A stretch of DNA of 64,000 nucleotides, taken from NCBI GenBank assembly GCA_002408125.1, contig DHQO01000041.1, forward strand, positions 78,163 to 142,162. The letters run 5' to 3'. A program made the position numbers and the translations under genes. Within the stretch, counting starts at the first letter, position 1, and each line of letters begins with the position of its first letter. The stretch is from Hyphomonadaceae bacterium UBA5336 (GTDB taxonomy: Bacteria; Pseudomonadota; Alphaproteobacteria; Caulobacterales; Hyphomonadaceae). Shown in pieces: positions 1-8,460 of the stretch. The notes under the pieces were generated by a model, which saw only the letters and a program-made list of their open reading frames with translations, was not told where the DNA came from and searched no databases.

Positions 1-1531
1 GCTCGCTTTCCTCATAGGCGGCGATGGCGGCTGGAAGCTCGCCCCTGACCAGCAGGACGTCGCCGATCTTTTCCAGCGTGACCGAGAGATCGCGCTGCCA
101 GCCGGCATTGCCGGGATCAGCCCCGGTGAGCTGCTCGCGGATCGCGCGGCTCTGTGAATAGGCGTCCAGCGCAGCCTCAATGACGCTATCGGCCAGCTGC
201 ATGTCGCCGATCCGCTCCAGCGTGACGGCATGATCGCGTTTCCACGCGGCATTGTCCGGATCGCTTGCGATGAGACGCTCGGAAATGTCCCGGCTTTCCG
301 AATGGCTTTCCAGCGCACCTGCACGGTCGCCGCGGGCCGCCTGCAGGTCGCCCATCCGGTTGAGGACAATGGCATGATCGTGCTGCCATGCACTATTGCC
401 GGGATCGGCCATGGCAAGGCGCCCGGAGATGTTGCGGCTTTCAGTATAGCTTTCCAGTGCCGCATCGAGATCGCCGCGCGCGAGATGCACATCGCCCAGC
501 TTGGCGAAGGCACCCGCAAGATCCTTCTGCGCGCCGGTATTGCCGGGGGCTTCCGCCGCGAGGCGCTGGCGAATGTCATGGCTTCGGCGATAGCTCGCCA
601 GGGCGTCTTCGAGGTCGCCCAGGGCGGACTGGATATTGCCGATCTTCGCGAGCGAGACCGACAGGTCACGCTGGGCCTGCGCATTATCCGGGTCGCGTCC
701 GGCCAGTTTCTCAGAGATCGCGAGGCTTTCGGTGAAGGCCGCCAGCGCGGCTGTCAGATTGCCGCCGGCAATGTGGATATCGCCGAGCTCATCAAGGGCG
801 ATGGAGCGATTCCGCTGGCTGTCGGCCCCGGTCTCCTCAAGGGCGATCCGGCTTGCTGCTTCTGAGGCGCTCAGGGCTTCGGGCAGGTCGCCGCAGATCG
901 CCGAGATCCGTGCGAGATCGATCTGCGCCCAGAAATGACCGGGGTCGATGGCGACCGCCTCGCGATACCAGTCGCGTGCCTCGCTCACCGAGCGCGTGGC
1001 CGCGAGCGCGGCCTTCTCCCGGGCGGTATTGGCCGCCGCGCGCCGCGCCTGTCCGACCTGGTCGGCCATCAGGGCAATGGCGGCGCGTTCCTTCTTGAAC
1101 ACATCGGCGAGCGCTGCTTCTGCTGTGTCCGGGTCTCCCTGGAGGATGGCCGCGCGCGCGCTCGCCTTGTCGGGATCATTGGAGGCGAGCACCTCGTCCA
1201 TGGCCTGCAGCGCCGTGTCGATGCTGGCCGGGCCGGCGCCGCGCGCCTCCAGCCGGGCTTCCATGCGCGCCAGAACCTCGCGGATCTCGGCGGTTGCGCC
1301 GGCCTGTTCGGCGATGCCGCGTGCGGTGTCCTGCACGCCGGTCTCGATGCCCGAGAGGTCCGGTCCGGGCCGCAGCGAAGACCAGATGCCGAGCGCGGTG
1401 GAAAAGGCCGCCACGCATCCGCTGCCAATGGTCAGCAATGTCTGGGGTTCTTCGCTAATAACGGCTGCGCCGAGCGAGACAGTGGCGGCGGAGACGGCCA
1501 CGCCGCCGGTTAGCAAGGTCATGATTTTCAT
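1..1531 (-). CDS. TPR-repeat membrane-anchored protein, C-terminus outside window
   Basis: Reads from an ATG at 1531 (MKIMTLLTGG...) for 510 codons and is still open at base 1, so the C-terminus is missing. Two hydrophobic stretches near residues 5-25 and 33-52 suggest a membrane anchor. Residues about 60-180 are Ala/Glu/Arg-rich and probably helical or coiled coil. From about residue 180 there are TPR-like repeats. The core xGDxxxAxGDLxAALxxY recurs at about residues 249, 298, 346, 394, 442 and 490, a period of about 48 residues (144 bp). Repeats of this type (DPGNAxWQRDLSVSLxKIGD) are common in bacterial scaffold or signalling proteins, but nothing visible gives a specific function. The Shine-Dalgarno before 1531 is weak; an ATG at 1522 is an alternative start. 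Confidence 0.85.
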   Translation of the reverse strand, partial: MKIMTLLTGGVAVSAATVSLGAAVISEEPQTLLTIGSGCVAAFSTALGIWSSLRPGPDLSGIETGVQDTARGIAEQAGATAEIREVLARMEARLEARGAGPASIDTALQAMDEVLASNDPDKASARAAILQGDPDTAEAALADVFKKERAAIALMADQVGQARRAAANTAREKAALAATRSVSEARDWYREAVAIDPGHFWAQIDLARISAICGDLPEALSASEAASRIALEETGADSQRNRSIALDELGDIHIAGGNLTAALAAFTESLAISEKLAGRDPDNAQAQRDLSVSLAKIGNIQSALGDLEDALASYRRSHDIRQRLAAEAPGNTGAQKDLAGAFAKLGDVHLARGDLDAALESYTESRNISGRLAMADPGNSAWQHDHAIVLNRMGDLQAARGDRAGALESHSESRDISERLIASDPDNAAWKRDHAVTLERIGDMQLADSVIEAALDAYSQSRAIREQLTGADPGNAGWQRDLSVTLEKIGDVLLVRGELPAAIAAYEESE

Positions 1532-1657
1532 GCGGTTCTCGCCATGCAGAAGCCCTGCAGGCGACTAATCCCCAGGAAATCGAAAAGGGCAATCGGGTTT
1601 GTCGCGGAAGGAGGAAATGTCTCCCCAAACCGCGCGCTTCATGATTGAAAGCAGGGC

Positions 1658-2329
1658 ATGCGCTCTTTCGACGAGATCCTCGCCCTCGCGGCCACCCACC
1701 ATGGCTCACCGGAAGCCGTGCTGGAAAAGGCGGCCAATTCTCATGCGGTGGCCGATCCCACCACGGTATCGGATGACCGCTATCTCGCCACCATGACGCG
1801 CTGTGTGTTCAATGCCGGGTTCAACTGGCGGGTCATCGAAGCGAAGTGGGACGGCTTCGAGGCGGCATTCCTCGGCTTCAATCCGCACAAGGTCGCCTTC
1901 ATGAGCGATGAGGATCTCGACCGGCTGGTCTCTGACGAGCGCATCGTGCGCCACGGCGCGAAGATCAGATCCACCATCGAGAACGCCCGCTTCATCGTGA
2001 CCGAGGCGGAACAGCATGGCAGTTTCGGCGCCTTCCTCGCTGGCTGGCCGGCGGGCGACCAGGCCGGGCTGCTCGCATATCTCGGCAAGCATGGCGCGCG
2101 ACTCGGCGGGGCGACGGGGCAGTATGCCTTACGCTTTTCCGGCCATGACGCCTGGATCGCCTCGGGCGATGTCAGCGCCGCGCTGGTGCGCGAGGGCGTG
2201 CTGGACCAGCCGAAGGCGACGAGCAAGTCGACGCTGAAGGCCGTGGGCGAGGCGATCAACACACTGGCCGAACAAAGCGGCCGGCCAAGGGCCGTAATCT
2301 CACGCGTGCTGGCGCTGAGCGTGGGCTAG
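1658..2329 (+). CDS. DNA-3-methyladenine glycosylase I family protein (Tag-like)
   Basis: A 223-residue protein of the Tag/adenine glycosylase family, which removes 3-methyladenine from DNA to start base-excision repair. The family-like core is at residues 43-75 (YLATMTRCVFNAGFNWRVI followed by KWDGFEAAFLGF), where a helix-rich pocket packs on alkylated adenine. The segment RFIVTEAEQHGSFGAFLAGW follows. The N-terminal Cys and C-terminal His/Cys zinc ligands of E. coli Tag are not obvious, so this looks like the divergent alphaproteobacterial branch. AGGG sits just upstream of the ATG. It is followed after 4 bases by a lipoprotein gene, and an AidB homologue lies just beyond, convergent, so two alkylation-damage genes are neighbours. 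Family confidence is good; substrate is inferred. Confidence 0.8.
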   Translation: MRSFDEILALAATHHGSPEAVLEKAANSHAVADPTTVSDDRYLATMTRCVFNAGFNWRVIEAKWDGFEAAFLGFNPHKVAFMSDEDLDRLVSDERIVRHGAKIRSTIENARFIVTEAEQHGSFGAFLAGWPAGDQAGLLAYLGKHGARLGGATGQYALRFSGHDAWIASGDVSAALVREGVLDQPKATSKSTLKAVGEAINTLAEQSGRPRAVISRVLALSVG

Positions 2330-2333
2330 GTCC

Positions 2334-2972
2334 ATGAGATGGGGTCTATACCTGCTTGCGCTTGTTCTTCCGGCCTGTGCGAGGACACCCGTTGTGGGCA
2401 TCACGCGCGTGGAACTCTGGGACAGGAATGAATTTGCTGTTCCCCAACCTGCCCCCAACACGCTGCAGACATATCGTGATCCTGACATACGCTATGTCGA
2501 AATCATCGTGCATCTGGAGGATGCATCAATGTTCGGTGAAAGTTGGTACGTCAATTCCTGGACCGAAGGCTATCTGTGCTCGGGTGCCCCTGAGCAGAGG
2601 GTTCTTATGACCCAGCCATCCTTCGGATCCGAGCATGGCCGGATCTGCACACAGCCAAACTGCTCCGAAACTCGGACCGACATGTCCACAATCCATTCGA
2701 TTGCCGTCACCGACGACAGCGAAACCGTGTCGGTATTCCTGCCTGTGTGGGGCGAGGACCTGCGCTTGTCGAGGGAGGTCGCTCTTCCCGGCGGCGGTCT
2801 CACCTGGGACGTGTCGGACCATGATCTCCTGGCCGCGCCGGCCGATATCTGTTTCTCGATGGTGGTCGCTCGCGGAGTCTATCCACTTGTCTGGGGACAG
2901 ATGCGAACGCCTCAGCTTGTCGTGGACGGACAGCGGATGGCCGAACTCCTGTCCTCTCGCAGAGAGCCCTGA
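2334..2972 (+). CDS. predicted lipoprotein of unknown function
   Basis: 212 residues starting MRWGLYLLALVLPAC, a short type II signal peptide with the lipidation Cys at residue 15. The mature part is Cys-containing (residues around 75-115 hold several Cys) and rich in beta-forming residues, consistent with a periplasmic or outer-membrane-tethered protein. I do not recognise a family. It starts 4 bases after the stop of the glycosylase gene and may be co-transcribed with it. It ends 21 bases from the convergent stop of aidB. Confidence 0.7.
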   Translation: MRWGLYLLALVLPACARTPVVGITRVELWDRNEFAVPQPAPNTLQTYRDPDIRYVEIIVHLEDASMFGESWYVNSWTEGYLCSGAPEQRVLMTQPSFGSEHGRICTQPNCSETRTDMSTIHSIAVTDDSETVSVFLPVWGEDLRLSREVALPGGGLTWDVSDHDLLAAPADICFSMVVARGVYPLVWGQMRTPQLVVDGQRMAELLSSRREP

Positions 2973-2993
2973 TCCGGAGATTGCGCGCAGGTC

Positions 2994-4652
2994 CTAGCCG
3001 ACCGCCGGCCGTGCCCGCTCGATGATCGCGTCCTGGTCGACGCTGCCCGGGACTTCGCCATAGACGAAGCCTGGGCGGGCGGGATCGAGGCGCGTTTCGC
3101 AATAGCCATTGAACACGAAATCGGGCGCGGAGCGGGCCAGCGCTGCGGCCTGCAGCCCGCGGGCCATGGCCCCGGCAAAGGCGCGGGCAGTGCCCTCATG
3201 CAGGGCGCCAGGCTGCAGGAAGCCGTACAGGCGTTCGACATGGGTGTCATAGAGCCCGTTCCTGCCGCGCGGGAATTCCAGCTCGACCTTTACGGCTTCC
3301 AGGCTGTCGGGCTCGCGCGACATGGCGCGCAAGATGTCGAGCGCGATGACATTGCCCGAACCCTCCCAGATCGCGTTGAGGGGCGACTGGCGGAAGAGTT
3401 TCGGCATCGGGCCCTCTTCCACATAGCCCGCTCCGCCATGGCATTCGAGCGCTTCATAGACCATGCCCGGCTGGCGCTTGCAGACCCAGTATTTCGCGAC
3501 GGGGGTGGCAAGGCGCACGAAAGCCGCCTCGACCGCACTGGAGCCCGCGCGGTCGAGAGCCTTGCCGATACGCAGGGCGAGCGCGGTGGCCGCCTCGCTC
3601 TCCAGCGCGAGATCGGCGAGCACGGCGCGCATGGCCGGCTGGTCGATGAGGCTTTTCTGGAAGGCGCGCCGCTGGCTGGTGTGCCAGAGCGCATTGGCCA
3701 GCGCGGCCCGCATGCCGCCGACTGAGCCGAGAATGCAGTCATAGCGGGTATGCTGGACCATATCGATGATGGTGCGGATGCCGCGGCCTTCCTCGCCGAG
3801 GCGCTGGGCCCAGGCGCCGTGATACTCGATCTCGGAGGAGGCATTGGATTTGTCGCCCATCTTGTTTTTCAGGCGCATGACATGGATGGCATTGCGCGTG
3901 CCGTCCGGCTGCCAGCGCGGCACGAGGAAACAGCTCATCCCGCCCTCGGCATAGGCGAGCGTCAGGAAAGCGTCCGACATGGGCGCGGAGCAAAACCATT
4001 TGTGCCCGGTGAGGATATAGCCGCCATCGCCGGCCGGTTCGGCACGGGTGGTGTTGGCGCGCACATCCGAGCCGCCCTGTTTCTCCGTCATCGCCATGCC
4101 GATGGTGACGCCGGTCTTTTCGCCCGCGGGGATGAAGCGCGGGTCATAGGCGCGGGCTTTCACCTTCTCCACCCAGGGCGTGCCGACCTCGGGATTGGCC
4201 ATCAGCGGCGGGACGCAGGCATAGGTCATGGACATGGGGCAGGTGACACCCGGATCGGCCTCGTTCATCAGGATCATCATCGCGCCATGCAGCACATGGC
4301 CGGCCTCTTCCACCGCCCAGGCGCCGCCGGAAATCCCGGCATCGAGGCCGAGCGACATGAGATTGTGATAGGCCGGGTGGAATTCCACCTCATCGAGGCG
4401 ATGGCCGTAGCGGTCAAAGCTTTTCAGGACGGGCGGGTTTTCATTGGCCTGGCGCGACCAGAGCGCGGTCTCGGCTGAGCCGCAGCGTGCGCCGAAGGCC
4501 GAAAGATGGGGGGCATGCACCTCCCCGCCGAATTCGGCGACGGCATCCTTCAGGGCAGTATCGCTGTCGAAGAGGTTCACATCCTCAAACGGCGTGGCCT
4601 GGTTGGTGACCGAATGGGTTTCCAGCTCTGACAGCGGCGCGCGATAAGTCAT
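2994..4652 (-). CDS. aidB: AidB-family acyl-CoA dehydrogenase
   Basis: 552 residues, close to the 541 of E. coli AidB, a flavoprotein of the acyl-CoA dehydrogenase fold that is induced by alkylation and binds DNA. Visible hallmarks are an N-terminal HxVTNQxxPFEDVNLFDSD region, the FAD-binding middle segment (MAMTEKQGGSDVRANTT), and the C-terminal GGAGYVEE ... IWEGSGNV segment holding the catalytic-site Glu of this family. The ATG at 4652 is preceded by a strong GGGAGG Shine-Dalgarno. That sequence forms one arm of a perfect 10-bp inverted repeat (4659-4683), which could hide the ribosome site. It follows truB in the same direction and converges on the lipoprotein gene. An isovaleryl-CoA dehydrogenase-like role is possible, but the length and N-terminus favour AidB. 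Confidence 0.88.
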   Translation of the reverse strand: MTYRAPLSELETHSVTNQATPFEDVNLFDSDTALKDAVAEFGGEVHAPHLSAFGARCGSAETALWSRQANENPPVLKSFDRYGHRLDEVEFHPAYHNLMSLGLDAGISGGAWAVEEAGHVLHGAMMILMNEADPGVTCPMSMTYACVPPLMANPEVGTPWVEKVKARAYDPRFIPAGEKTGVTIGMAMTEKQGGSDVRANTTRAEPAGDGGYILTGHKWFCSAPMSDAFLTLAYAEGGMSCFLVPRWQPDGTRNAIHVMRLKNKMGDKSNASSEIEYHGAWAQRLGEEGRGIRTIIDMVQHTRYDCILGSVGGMRAALANALWHTSQRRAFQKSLIDQPAMRAVLADLALESEAATALALRIGKALDRAGSSAVEAAFVRLATPVAKYWVCKRQPGMVYEALECHGGAGYVEEGPMPKLFRQSPLNAIWEGSGNVIALDILRAMSREPDSLEAVKVELEFPRGRNGLYDTHVERLYGFLQPGALHEGTARAFAGAMARGLQAAALARSAPDFVFNGYCETRLDPARPGFVYGEVPGSVDQDAIIERARPAVG

Positions 4653-4658
4653 GGGTTC

Positions 4659-4683
4659 CTCCCGGGAACGGTTTTCCCGGGAG
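4659..4683 (-). promoter_or_regulatory. perfect inverted repeat covering the aidB ribosome-binding site
   Basis: Read on the minus strand, CTCCCGGGAA, a 5-base loop, then TTCCCGGGAG. The 3' arm contains the GGGAG of the aidB Shine-Dalgarno, 7 bases before the ATG. There is no T-tract after it, so it does not look like a truB terminator. It may be a translational-control hairpin or a protein operator. Confidence 0.55.
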
Positions 4684-4715
4684 CCTAATCCAGACGGCGC
4701 GTGGGGCCAATCGGC

Positions 4716-5660
4716 CTAGACCTGAAACACCCGGCTCGGTTTGAACTGGCCAGCGCGGATCTCGCCGATGGCGAGGGCGGTGCCGGCATCCATGGCGAGC
4801 GCGAGCCGGTCCTCTCGGGAGGAACGGATATCGGCGCGCCAGGCCTCCATCACATGCGGCATCAGCTTCACCGTGCGGCCCTGGCGGATCAGCTCGCCAT
4901 CGCCGGCGGCAAGGTCCACAAAGGGCAAATCGTCCAGCGCGGTTTCAAGCGGCACCAGCGCCGCGATGCGCTCGGCCGGCGTTTCGCCCATGGTTTCCAG
5001 TGCATCCGGGGTGATCGCGTCTTCCAGGGTGAAATCGCCGACCCGGGTCCGGCGCAGCATGGAAATATGGCCCTCGCAGCCGAGATCCACGGCAAGGTCG
5101 CGGGCGAGCGCGCGGACATAAAAGCCCTTGCCGGTGACCACATGCAGCGTGGTGTGATCGGCGTCCGGCATGTCGGTGACGCGCGCCTCATGGACAAGGA
5201 CCTTGCGGGCTTCCAGCTCGAAGGTCTCGCCATCACGGGCGAGATCATAGGCGCGCTCGCCATTGACCTTGATGGCGGAGAATTTCGGTGGGACCTGGTC
5301 GATCTCGCCGATGAAGTTCTCCAGCGCGGCTTCCACCGCTTCGCGGCTCGGGCGGGCATCACTGGTACCGATCACGGCGCCTTCCTTGTCCTGGCTATCG
5401 GTGGAGCTGCCCCATTCGATTGTGAAGAGGTATTCCTTTTCCGAATCCATCGCCCACTGGCTGGTCTTGGTCGCCTCGCCGAGCGCGATCGGCAGGATGC
5501 CGGAGGCGAGCGGGTCGAGGGTCCCGCCATGTCCGGCCTTCTGGGCGTTGAACAGGCGTTTCACGATGCCGACGGCCTGGGTGGAGGTGAGATCGACCGG
5601 CTTGTCGAGCACAAGCCAGCCATGGACCGGATCGCCCTTGCGTTTGCGTTGCCGCGCCAT
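4716..5660 (-). CDS. truB: tRNA pseudouridine(55) synthase TruB
   Basis: 314 residues. Converts U55 of the T-loop of tRNAs to pseudouridine. The catalytic motif is GHGGTLDPLASG, with the nucleophilic Asp at residue 49. The N-terminal GWLVLDKPVDLTST and the later KVNGERAYDLARDGE and GFYVRALARDL segments are standard for the family. The frame is open for another 33 codons upstream, but the ATG at 5660 gives the expected N-terminus and lies behind an AAAGG. In most alphaproteobacteria truB follows rbfA. Here rbfA lies 33 kb away (39.3 kb) and truB instead precedes aidB. Confidence 0.95.
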   Translation of the reverse strand: MARQRKRKGDPVHGWLVLDKPVDLTSTQAVGIVKRLFNAQKAGHGGTLDPLASGILPIALGEATKTSQWAMDSEKEYLFTIEWGSSTDSQDKEGAVIGTSDARPSREAVEAALENFIGEIDQVPPKFSAIKVNGERAYDLARDGETFELEARKVLVHEARVTDMPDADHTTLHVVTGKGFYVRALARDLAVDLGCEGHISMLRRTRVGDFTLEDAITPDALETMGETPAERIAALVPLETALDDLPFVDLAAGDGELIRQGRTVKLMPHVMEAWRADIRSSREDRLALAMDAGTALAIGEIRAGQFKPSRVFQV

Positions 5661-5764
5661 TGGGAATGCCTTTCTGTCTCGCCGGCCCCGCGGATCGAAC
5701 GCGGGCGCAGCGGTCTTGGGAATGGCGGCGTGATAGGCCGGCCCGGCCCGCCAGATCAAGAGCC

Positions 5765-5800
5765 AAAAACAAGTCGCCCGGACGCTGGGGCCCGGGCGAC
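5765..5800 (-). terminator. rho-independent terminator after the DUF2853 gene
   Basis: Perfect 9-bp stem (5773-5781 with 5792-5800) and a 10-base loop. On the minus strand it is followed by TTGTTTTTGG. It lies 29 bases beyond the stop of the DUF2853 gene and separates it from truB. Confidence 0.75.
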
Positions 5801-5828
5801 AGTCATTTTCTGCGCTAGGCAGGGCGCC

Positions 5829-6170
5829 TTAAGCGTAGACGCTCTTCTTCTTGAAGTGCAGGACGAGCAGATAGTAGATCGCCGCGCGGTACTTGTTGCG
5901 GTCGGACTTGCCATACTGTTCGATCACGGCGGTCAGGCCCTCATCCAGTTTCGGGCCATCCTTGAGGCCGAGCTTCTTGATGAGGAAGTTCTTCTTCACG
6001 CGCTCCATCTCCGCCGGATCCTTGACCGAAATCGTGGAACTGTCTGCGTTGTAGATGGACGGCCCGCAGCCAATCGTGACCTTCTTCAAAAGGTCCATAT
6101 CCACAGTGACGCCTGCCTTGTCCTTCAAGGCCTTGGCATATTTCTCGATGAGTTCATCGCGTTTTGACAT
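5829..6170 (-). CDS. DUF2853 family protein
   Basis: 113 residues, full length for this small family. Matches the family pattern: MSKRDELIEKYAKALKDKAG at the start, then DMDLLKKVTIGCGPSIYNAD, FLIKKLGL, and NKYRAAIYYLLVLHFKK near the end. Members are small cytoplasmic helical proteins of unknown function with a conserved Cys-Gly-Pro turn. It is monocistronic, with its own downstream terminator. No functional assignment is possible from the sequence. Confidence 0.85.
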   Translation of the reverse strand: MSKRDELIEKYAKALKDKAGVTVDMDLLKKVTIGCGPSIYNADSSTISVKDPAEMERVKKNFLIKKLGLKDGPKLDEGLTAVIEQYGKSDRNKYRAAIYYLLVLHFKKKSVYA

Positions 6171-6244
6171 GGGTCTTCTCCTGACGGGACTGGTCCCCGA
6201 TTACCGTCCGGGTCGCGATCATTTGCGAGCCCTAGAACAGATCG

Positions 6245-7096
6245 CTACTGCGAATCTGTCGATTTACAAAACGGCATAACTGTAGGGGTCGCAACACGCG
6301 CAAGCAGTGAGCAATCAAATACAGTGTGCGGCAGATTGGCGTTCTCTCGCACCCAGCCGGCCATGTGTGCTGCAGACTGGGCAGATTCGAAGTCGTCCCC
6401 GGCGATGATTCCGCGCTTGTGGAGGGCTCTTGCCGCGCCGCCTGTGAAGATGAAGGCCAGGTCCCAGGAGAGGCCCGCGGCCTTGGCCAGTTCATTTGTG
6501 CAGTTGCTGGTCGCGGTGTTGTAGAAGCGCGCCTTCACTTCGATCTCGGCGGTGCGTTCCAGCACGGATGTGAGGAAGGCGCGGGCCTGCGCGCGAGTGA
6601 GATCCAGCGGGTAAAGTTCCAGCTCATGGCCGAGCATGACCGCGCGGCGGGTGAGCAGGTCGCGCGGGGTCGCCCAGACATAAATGAGCTCGAACCGGTT
6701 CAACGCCCCGCGCAGGGGGGCGAATTTTTCATGCGATTCCTTGCGCGCCTCGATGGTGAGCCCAATGAGGTCGCCAGTGTCGAATTCGAACAGAACCAGC
6801 GTATGCGCCATGGCGGGGATGCCGGGATGGGGCTCGAGTACCAGCCAGACCCGTGCCACGCGTTCGGTATCCATGCGTCTGGAAGCGAGCCAGCGGGTCT
6901 CGTCCGGACCTTCGGCGGTATAGGTCCAGTCGCGGATGGGCGAGACCTGCCAGACCGGGCCATCCACATCCACGCCCGGCGTGCGGGCGAGATGGGGCTG
7001 CCAGTCGCGATCATGGCGCGCGGTCTTGGTCAGCACGGCGAGGGCGAAGACACCAAGCCCGGCCAGGAGGGCCAGCAGCAGGGGCTTCACCCACAT
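6245..7096 (-). CDS. DUF4105 (Lnb N-terminal periplasmic domain) membrane protein
   Basis: 283 residues from the ATG at 7096 (MWVKPLLLALLAGLG), which gives one N-terminal transmembrane anchor and a periplasmic domain. Family hallmarks are HTLVLFEFDTGDLIGLTIEA, RFELIYVWATPRDLL and FYNTATSNCTNELA, the last with the conserved Asn-Cys-Thr. DUF4105 proteins resemble the N-terminal domain of Lnb lipoprotein acyltransferases and are suspected cysteine hydrolases or transferases. An in-frame upstream extension to 7168 would overlap argD and lacks a signal, so it was not used. It lies 13 bases after argD in the same direction and is probably co-transcribed. Confidence 0.8.
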   Translation of the reverse strand: MWVKPLLLALLAGLGVFALAVLTKTARHDRDWQPHLARTPGVDVDGPVWQVSPIRDWTYTAEGPDETRWLASRRMDTERVARVWLVLEPHPGIPAMAHTLVLFEFDTGDLIGLTIEARKESHEKFAPLRGALNRFELIYVWATPRDLLTRRAVMLGHELELYPLDLTRAQARAFLTSVLERTAEIEVKARFYNTATSNCTNELAKAAGLSWDLAFIFTGGAARALHKRGIIAGDDFESAQSAAHMAGWVRENANLPHTVFDCSLLARVATPTVMPFCKSTDSQ

Positions 7097-7109
7097 GGTC
7101 GCGCGGCCG

Positions 7110-8297
7110 TCAGGCCGACTTCCAGTCGCCGATCGCCGCGTCGATGGTCGAGGTCGCCGTGCGCACATCCTCGTCGGTGATGATCAGTGGCGGGGCGAGG
7201 CGCAGCACGTTGTTTCCCGCCACACCGACGAGCAGGCCACGGTCGCGGCAGTGGCCTTGCAGCGGCTTGGGCGCCTCCTTCATCTTCAGCCCGGTGAGCA
7301 GGCCCTTGCCGGTGACCCCCTCGCAGACATCGGGATGGCTTTCTGCAATACCCGCGAGCGACTGGGCCAGCGTGCCGGAGACCCGGCGCACCTGGGCGAG
7401 AAACTCCTCGTCGGAGATGATGTCCCAGACCGCATTGCCGACCGCCATGGCGAGCGGGTTGCCGCCATAGGTCGAGCCGTGTGAGCCGGGCTGCATGACA
7501 ACGCCGGTTTCCTCGGTGGTGAGGCACGCGCCGAAGGGGAAGCCGCTGCCGACGCCCTTGGCGATGCACATGATGTCGGGCTCGGCATTCTCGGCCCATT
7601 CATGGGCGAAGAGCTTGCCGGTTCGGCCCATGCCGCACTGGACCTCGTCATAGATGAGCAGGGCGCCACGCTCGGTGCACAGCTTGCGCAGGGCGGTGAG
7701 GTCTTCCTCGGGCAGGGCGCGCACGCCGCCCTCGCCCTGGACCGGCTCGATGAAAACCGCGGCGGTCTTGTCGGTGACGGCCTTGTCGAGGGCGTCCTTG
7801 TCGCCCCACTCGATCTGGGTGAAGCCGGGCAGAGGCGGGCCGAAACCTTCCAGGTATTTCGGATTGCCGCCGGCATTGATCGCGCCGAGCGAGCGACCGT
7901 GAAAAGCGCCGGTGAAGGTGACGATCTCGTAGCGGTCTTCCCGGCCATTGGCCCAATGGAACTTGCGCGCAGTCTTGATCGCGCACTCGACGGCCTCGGT
8001 GCCGGAATTGGTGAAGAAGACCCGGTCTGCAAATGTCCGCTCACAAATCTTTCGCGACAGTTCCTCTCCCGCCGGTACACGGAACATGTTGGAGGTGTGC
8101 CAGAGTTTTTCGGCCTGGGTTTTCAGCGCCTCGACCAGGGCCGGATGGGCATGGCCGAGTGCGGTGACGGCGATGCCGGCGATGAAGTCGAGATAGGCCG
8201 TGCCGTCCTCGGTGAAGAGGCGCGCGCCCTCGCCTCGCACGAAGGTTTCTTCCGGCGGATTGTAGACGGGCATGATGTGCTGGCGCGGATCGCTCAC
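7110..8297 (-). CDS. argD: acetylornithine aminotransferase ArgD
   Basis: 395 residues, PLP-dependent class III aminotransferase acting in arginine (and possibly lysine) synthesis on N-acetylglutamate semialdehyde. Visible are FIAGIAVTALGHAHP, the substrate/PLP segment NSGTEAVECAIKTARK, IEPVQGEGG, YDEVQCGMGRTG and the PLP-lysine segment CIAKGVGSGFPFGA. The start is a GTG at 8297 (MSDPRQHIMPVYN), because an ideal AAGGAG lies 8 bases upstream; the ATG at 8330 has no such site. Succinyl-diaminopimelate or succinylornithine transaminase activity is often shared. The neighbouring gene is not argF, as it often is in this class. Confidence 0.92.
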   Translation of the reverse strand: MSDPRQHIMPVYNPPEETFVRGEGARLFTEDGTAYLDFIAGIAVTALGHAHPALVEALKTQAEKLWHTSNMFRVPAGEELSRKICERTFADRVFFTNSGTEAVECAIKTARKFHWANGREDRYEIVTFTGAFHGRSLGAINAGGNPKYLEGFGPPLPGFTQIEWGDKDALDKAVTDKTAAVFIEPVQGEGGVRALPEEDLTALRKLCTERGALLIYDEVQCGMGRTGKLFAHEWAENAEPDIMCIAKGVGSGFPFGACLTTEETGVVMQPGSHGSTYGGNPLAMAVGNAVWDIISDEEFLAQVRRVSGTLAQSLAGIAESHPDVCEGVTGKGLLTGLKMKEAPKPLQGHCRDRGLLVGVAGNNVLRLAPPLIITDEDVRTATSTIDAAIGDWKSA

Positions 8298-8305
8298 TTT
8301 ACGGG

Positions 8306-8311
8306 CTCCTT
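8306..8311 (-). promoter_or_regulatory. Shine-Dalgarno that fixes the argD GTG start
   Basis: AAGGAG on the minus strand, 8 bases before GTG 8297. This choice removes 11 codons from the longest possible reading frame. Confidence 0.8.
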
Positions 8312-8413
8312 CAGGGGTGGAACAGCGCACCGGTGTGCCAGAGGCAGGGGCGGAGTCAAGCCGTCCCGTTCGGTCGCGAAGATAACAAAGATGACAGGAA
8401 CTTAATCGAAAAA

Positions 8414-8459
8414 CGATAAGAGGGACTTGACGTTTAGCGATAAATACATATTGTTTATC
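8414..8459 (+). promoter_or_regulatory. promoter and palindromic operator of a candidate small RNA
   Basis: TTGACG at 8427-8432 and TATTGT at 8449-8454 make a sigma-70-like promoter with a 16-bp spacer. A palindrome GATAAA-N9-TTTATC (8439-8459) covers the -10, and a further CGATAA is at 8414-8419. The arrangement suggests a repressor site over the promoter. The regulator is unknown. Confidence 0.45.
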
Positions 8460-8460
8460 A

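Noticed and set aside
230..865. A plus-strand reading frame at the left end
   Set aside because: Antisense to the TPR repeat gene, whose repeat periodicity is clear.
4701..6167. A long open frame on the plus strand across truB and the DUF2853 gene
   Set aside because: It is antisense to genes with clear family matches, has no recognisable domain, and reflects GC-rich codon bias.
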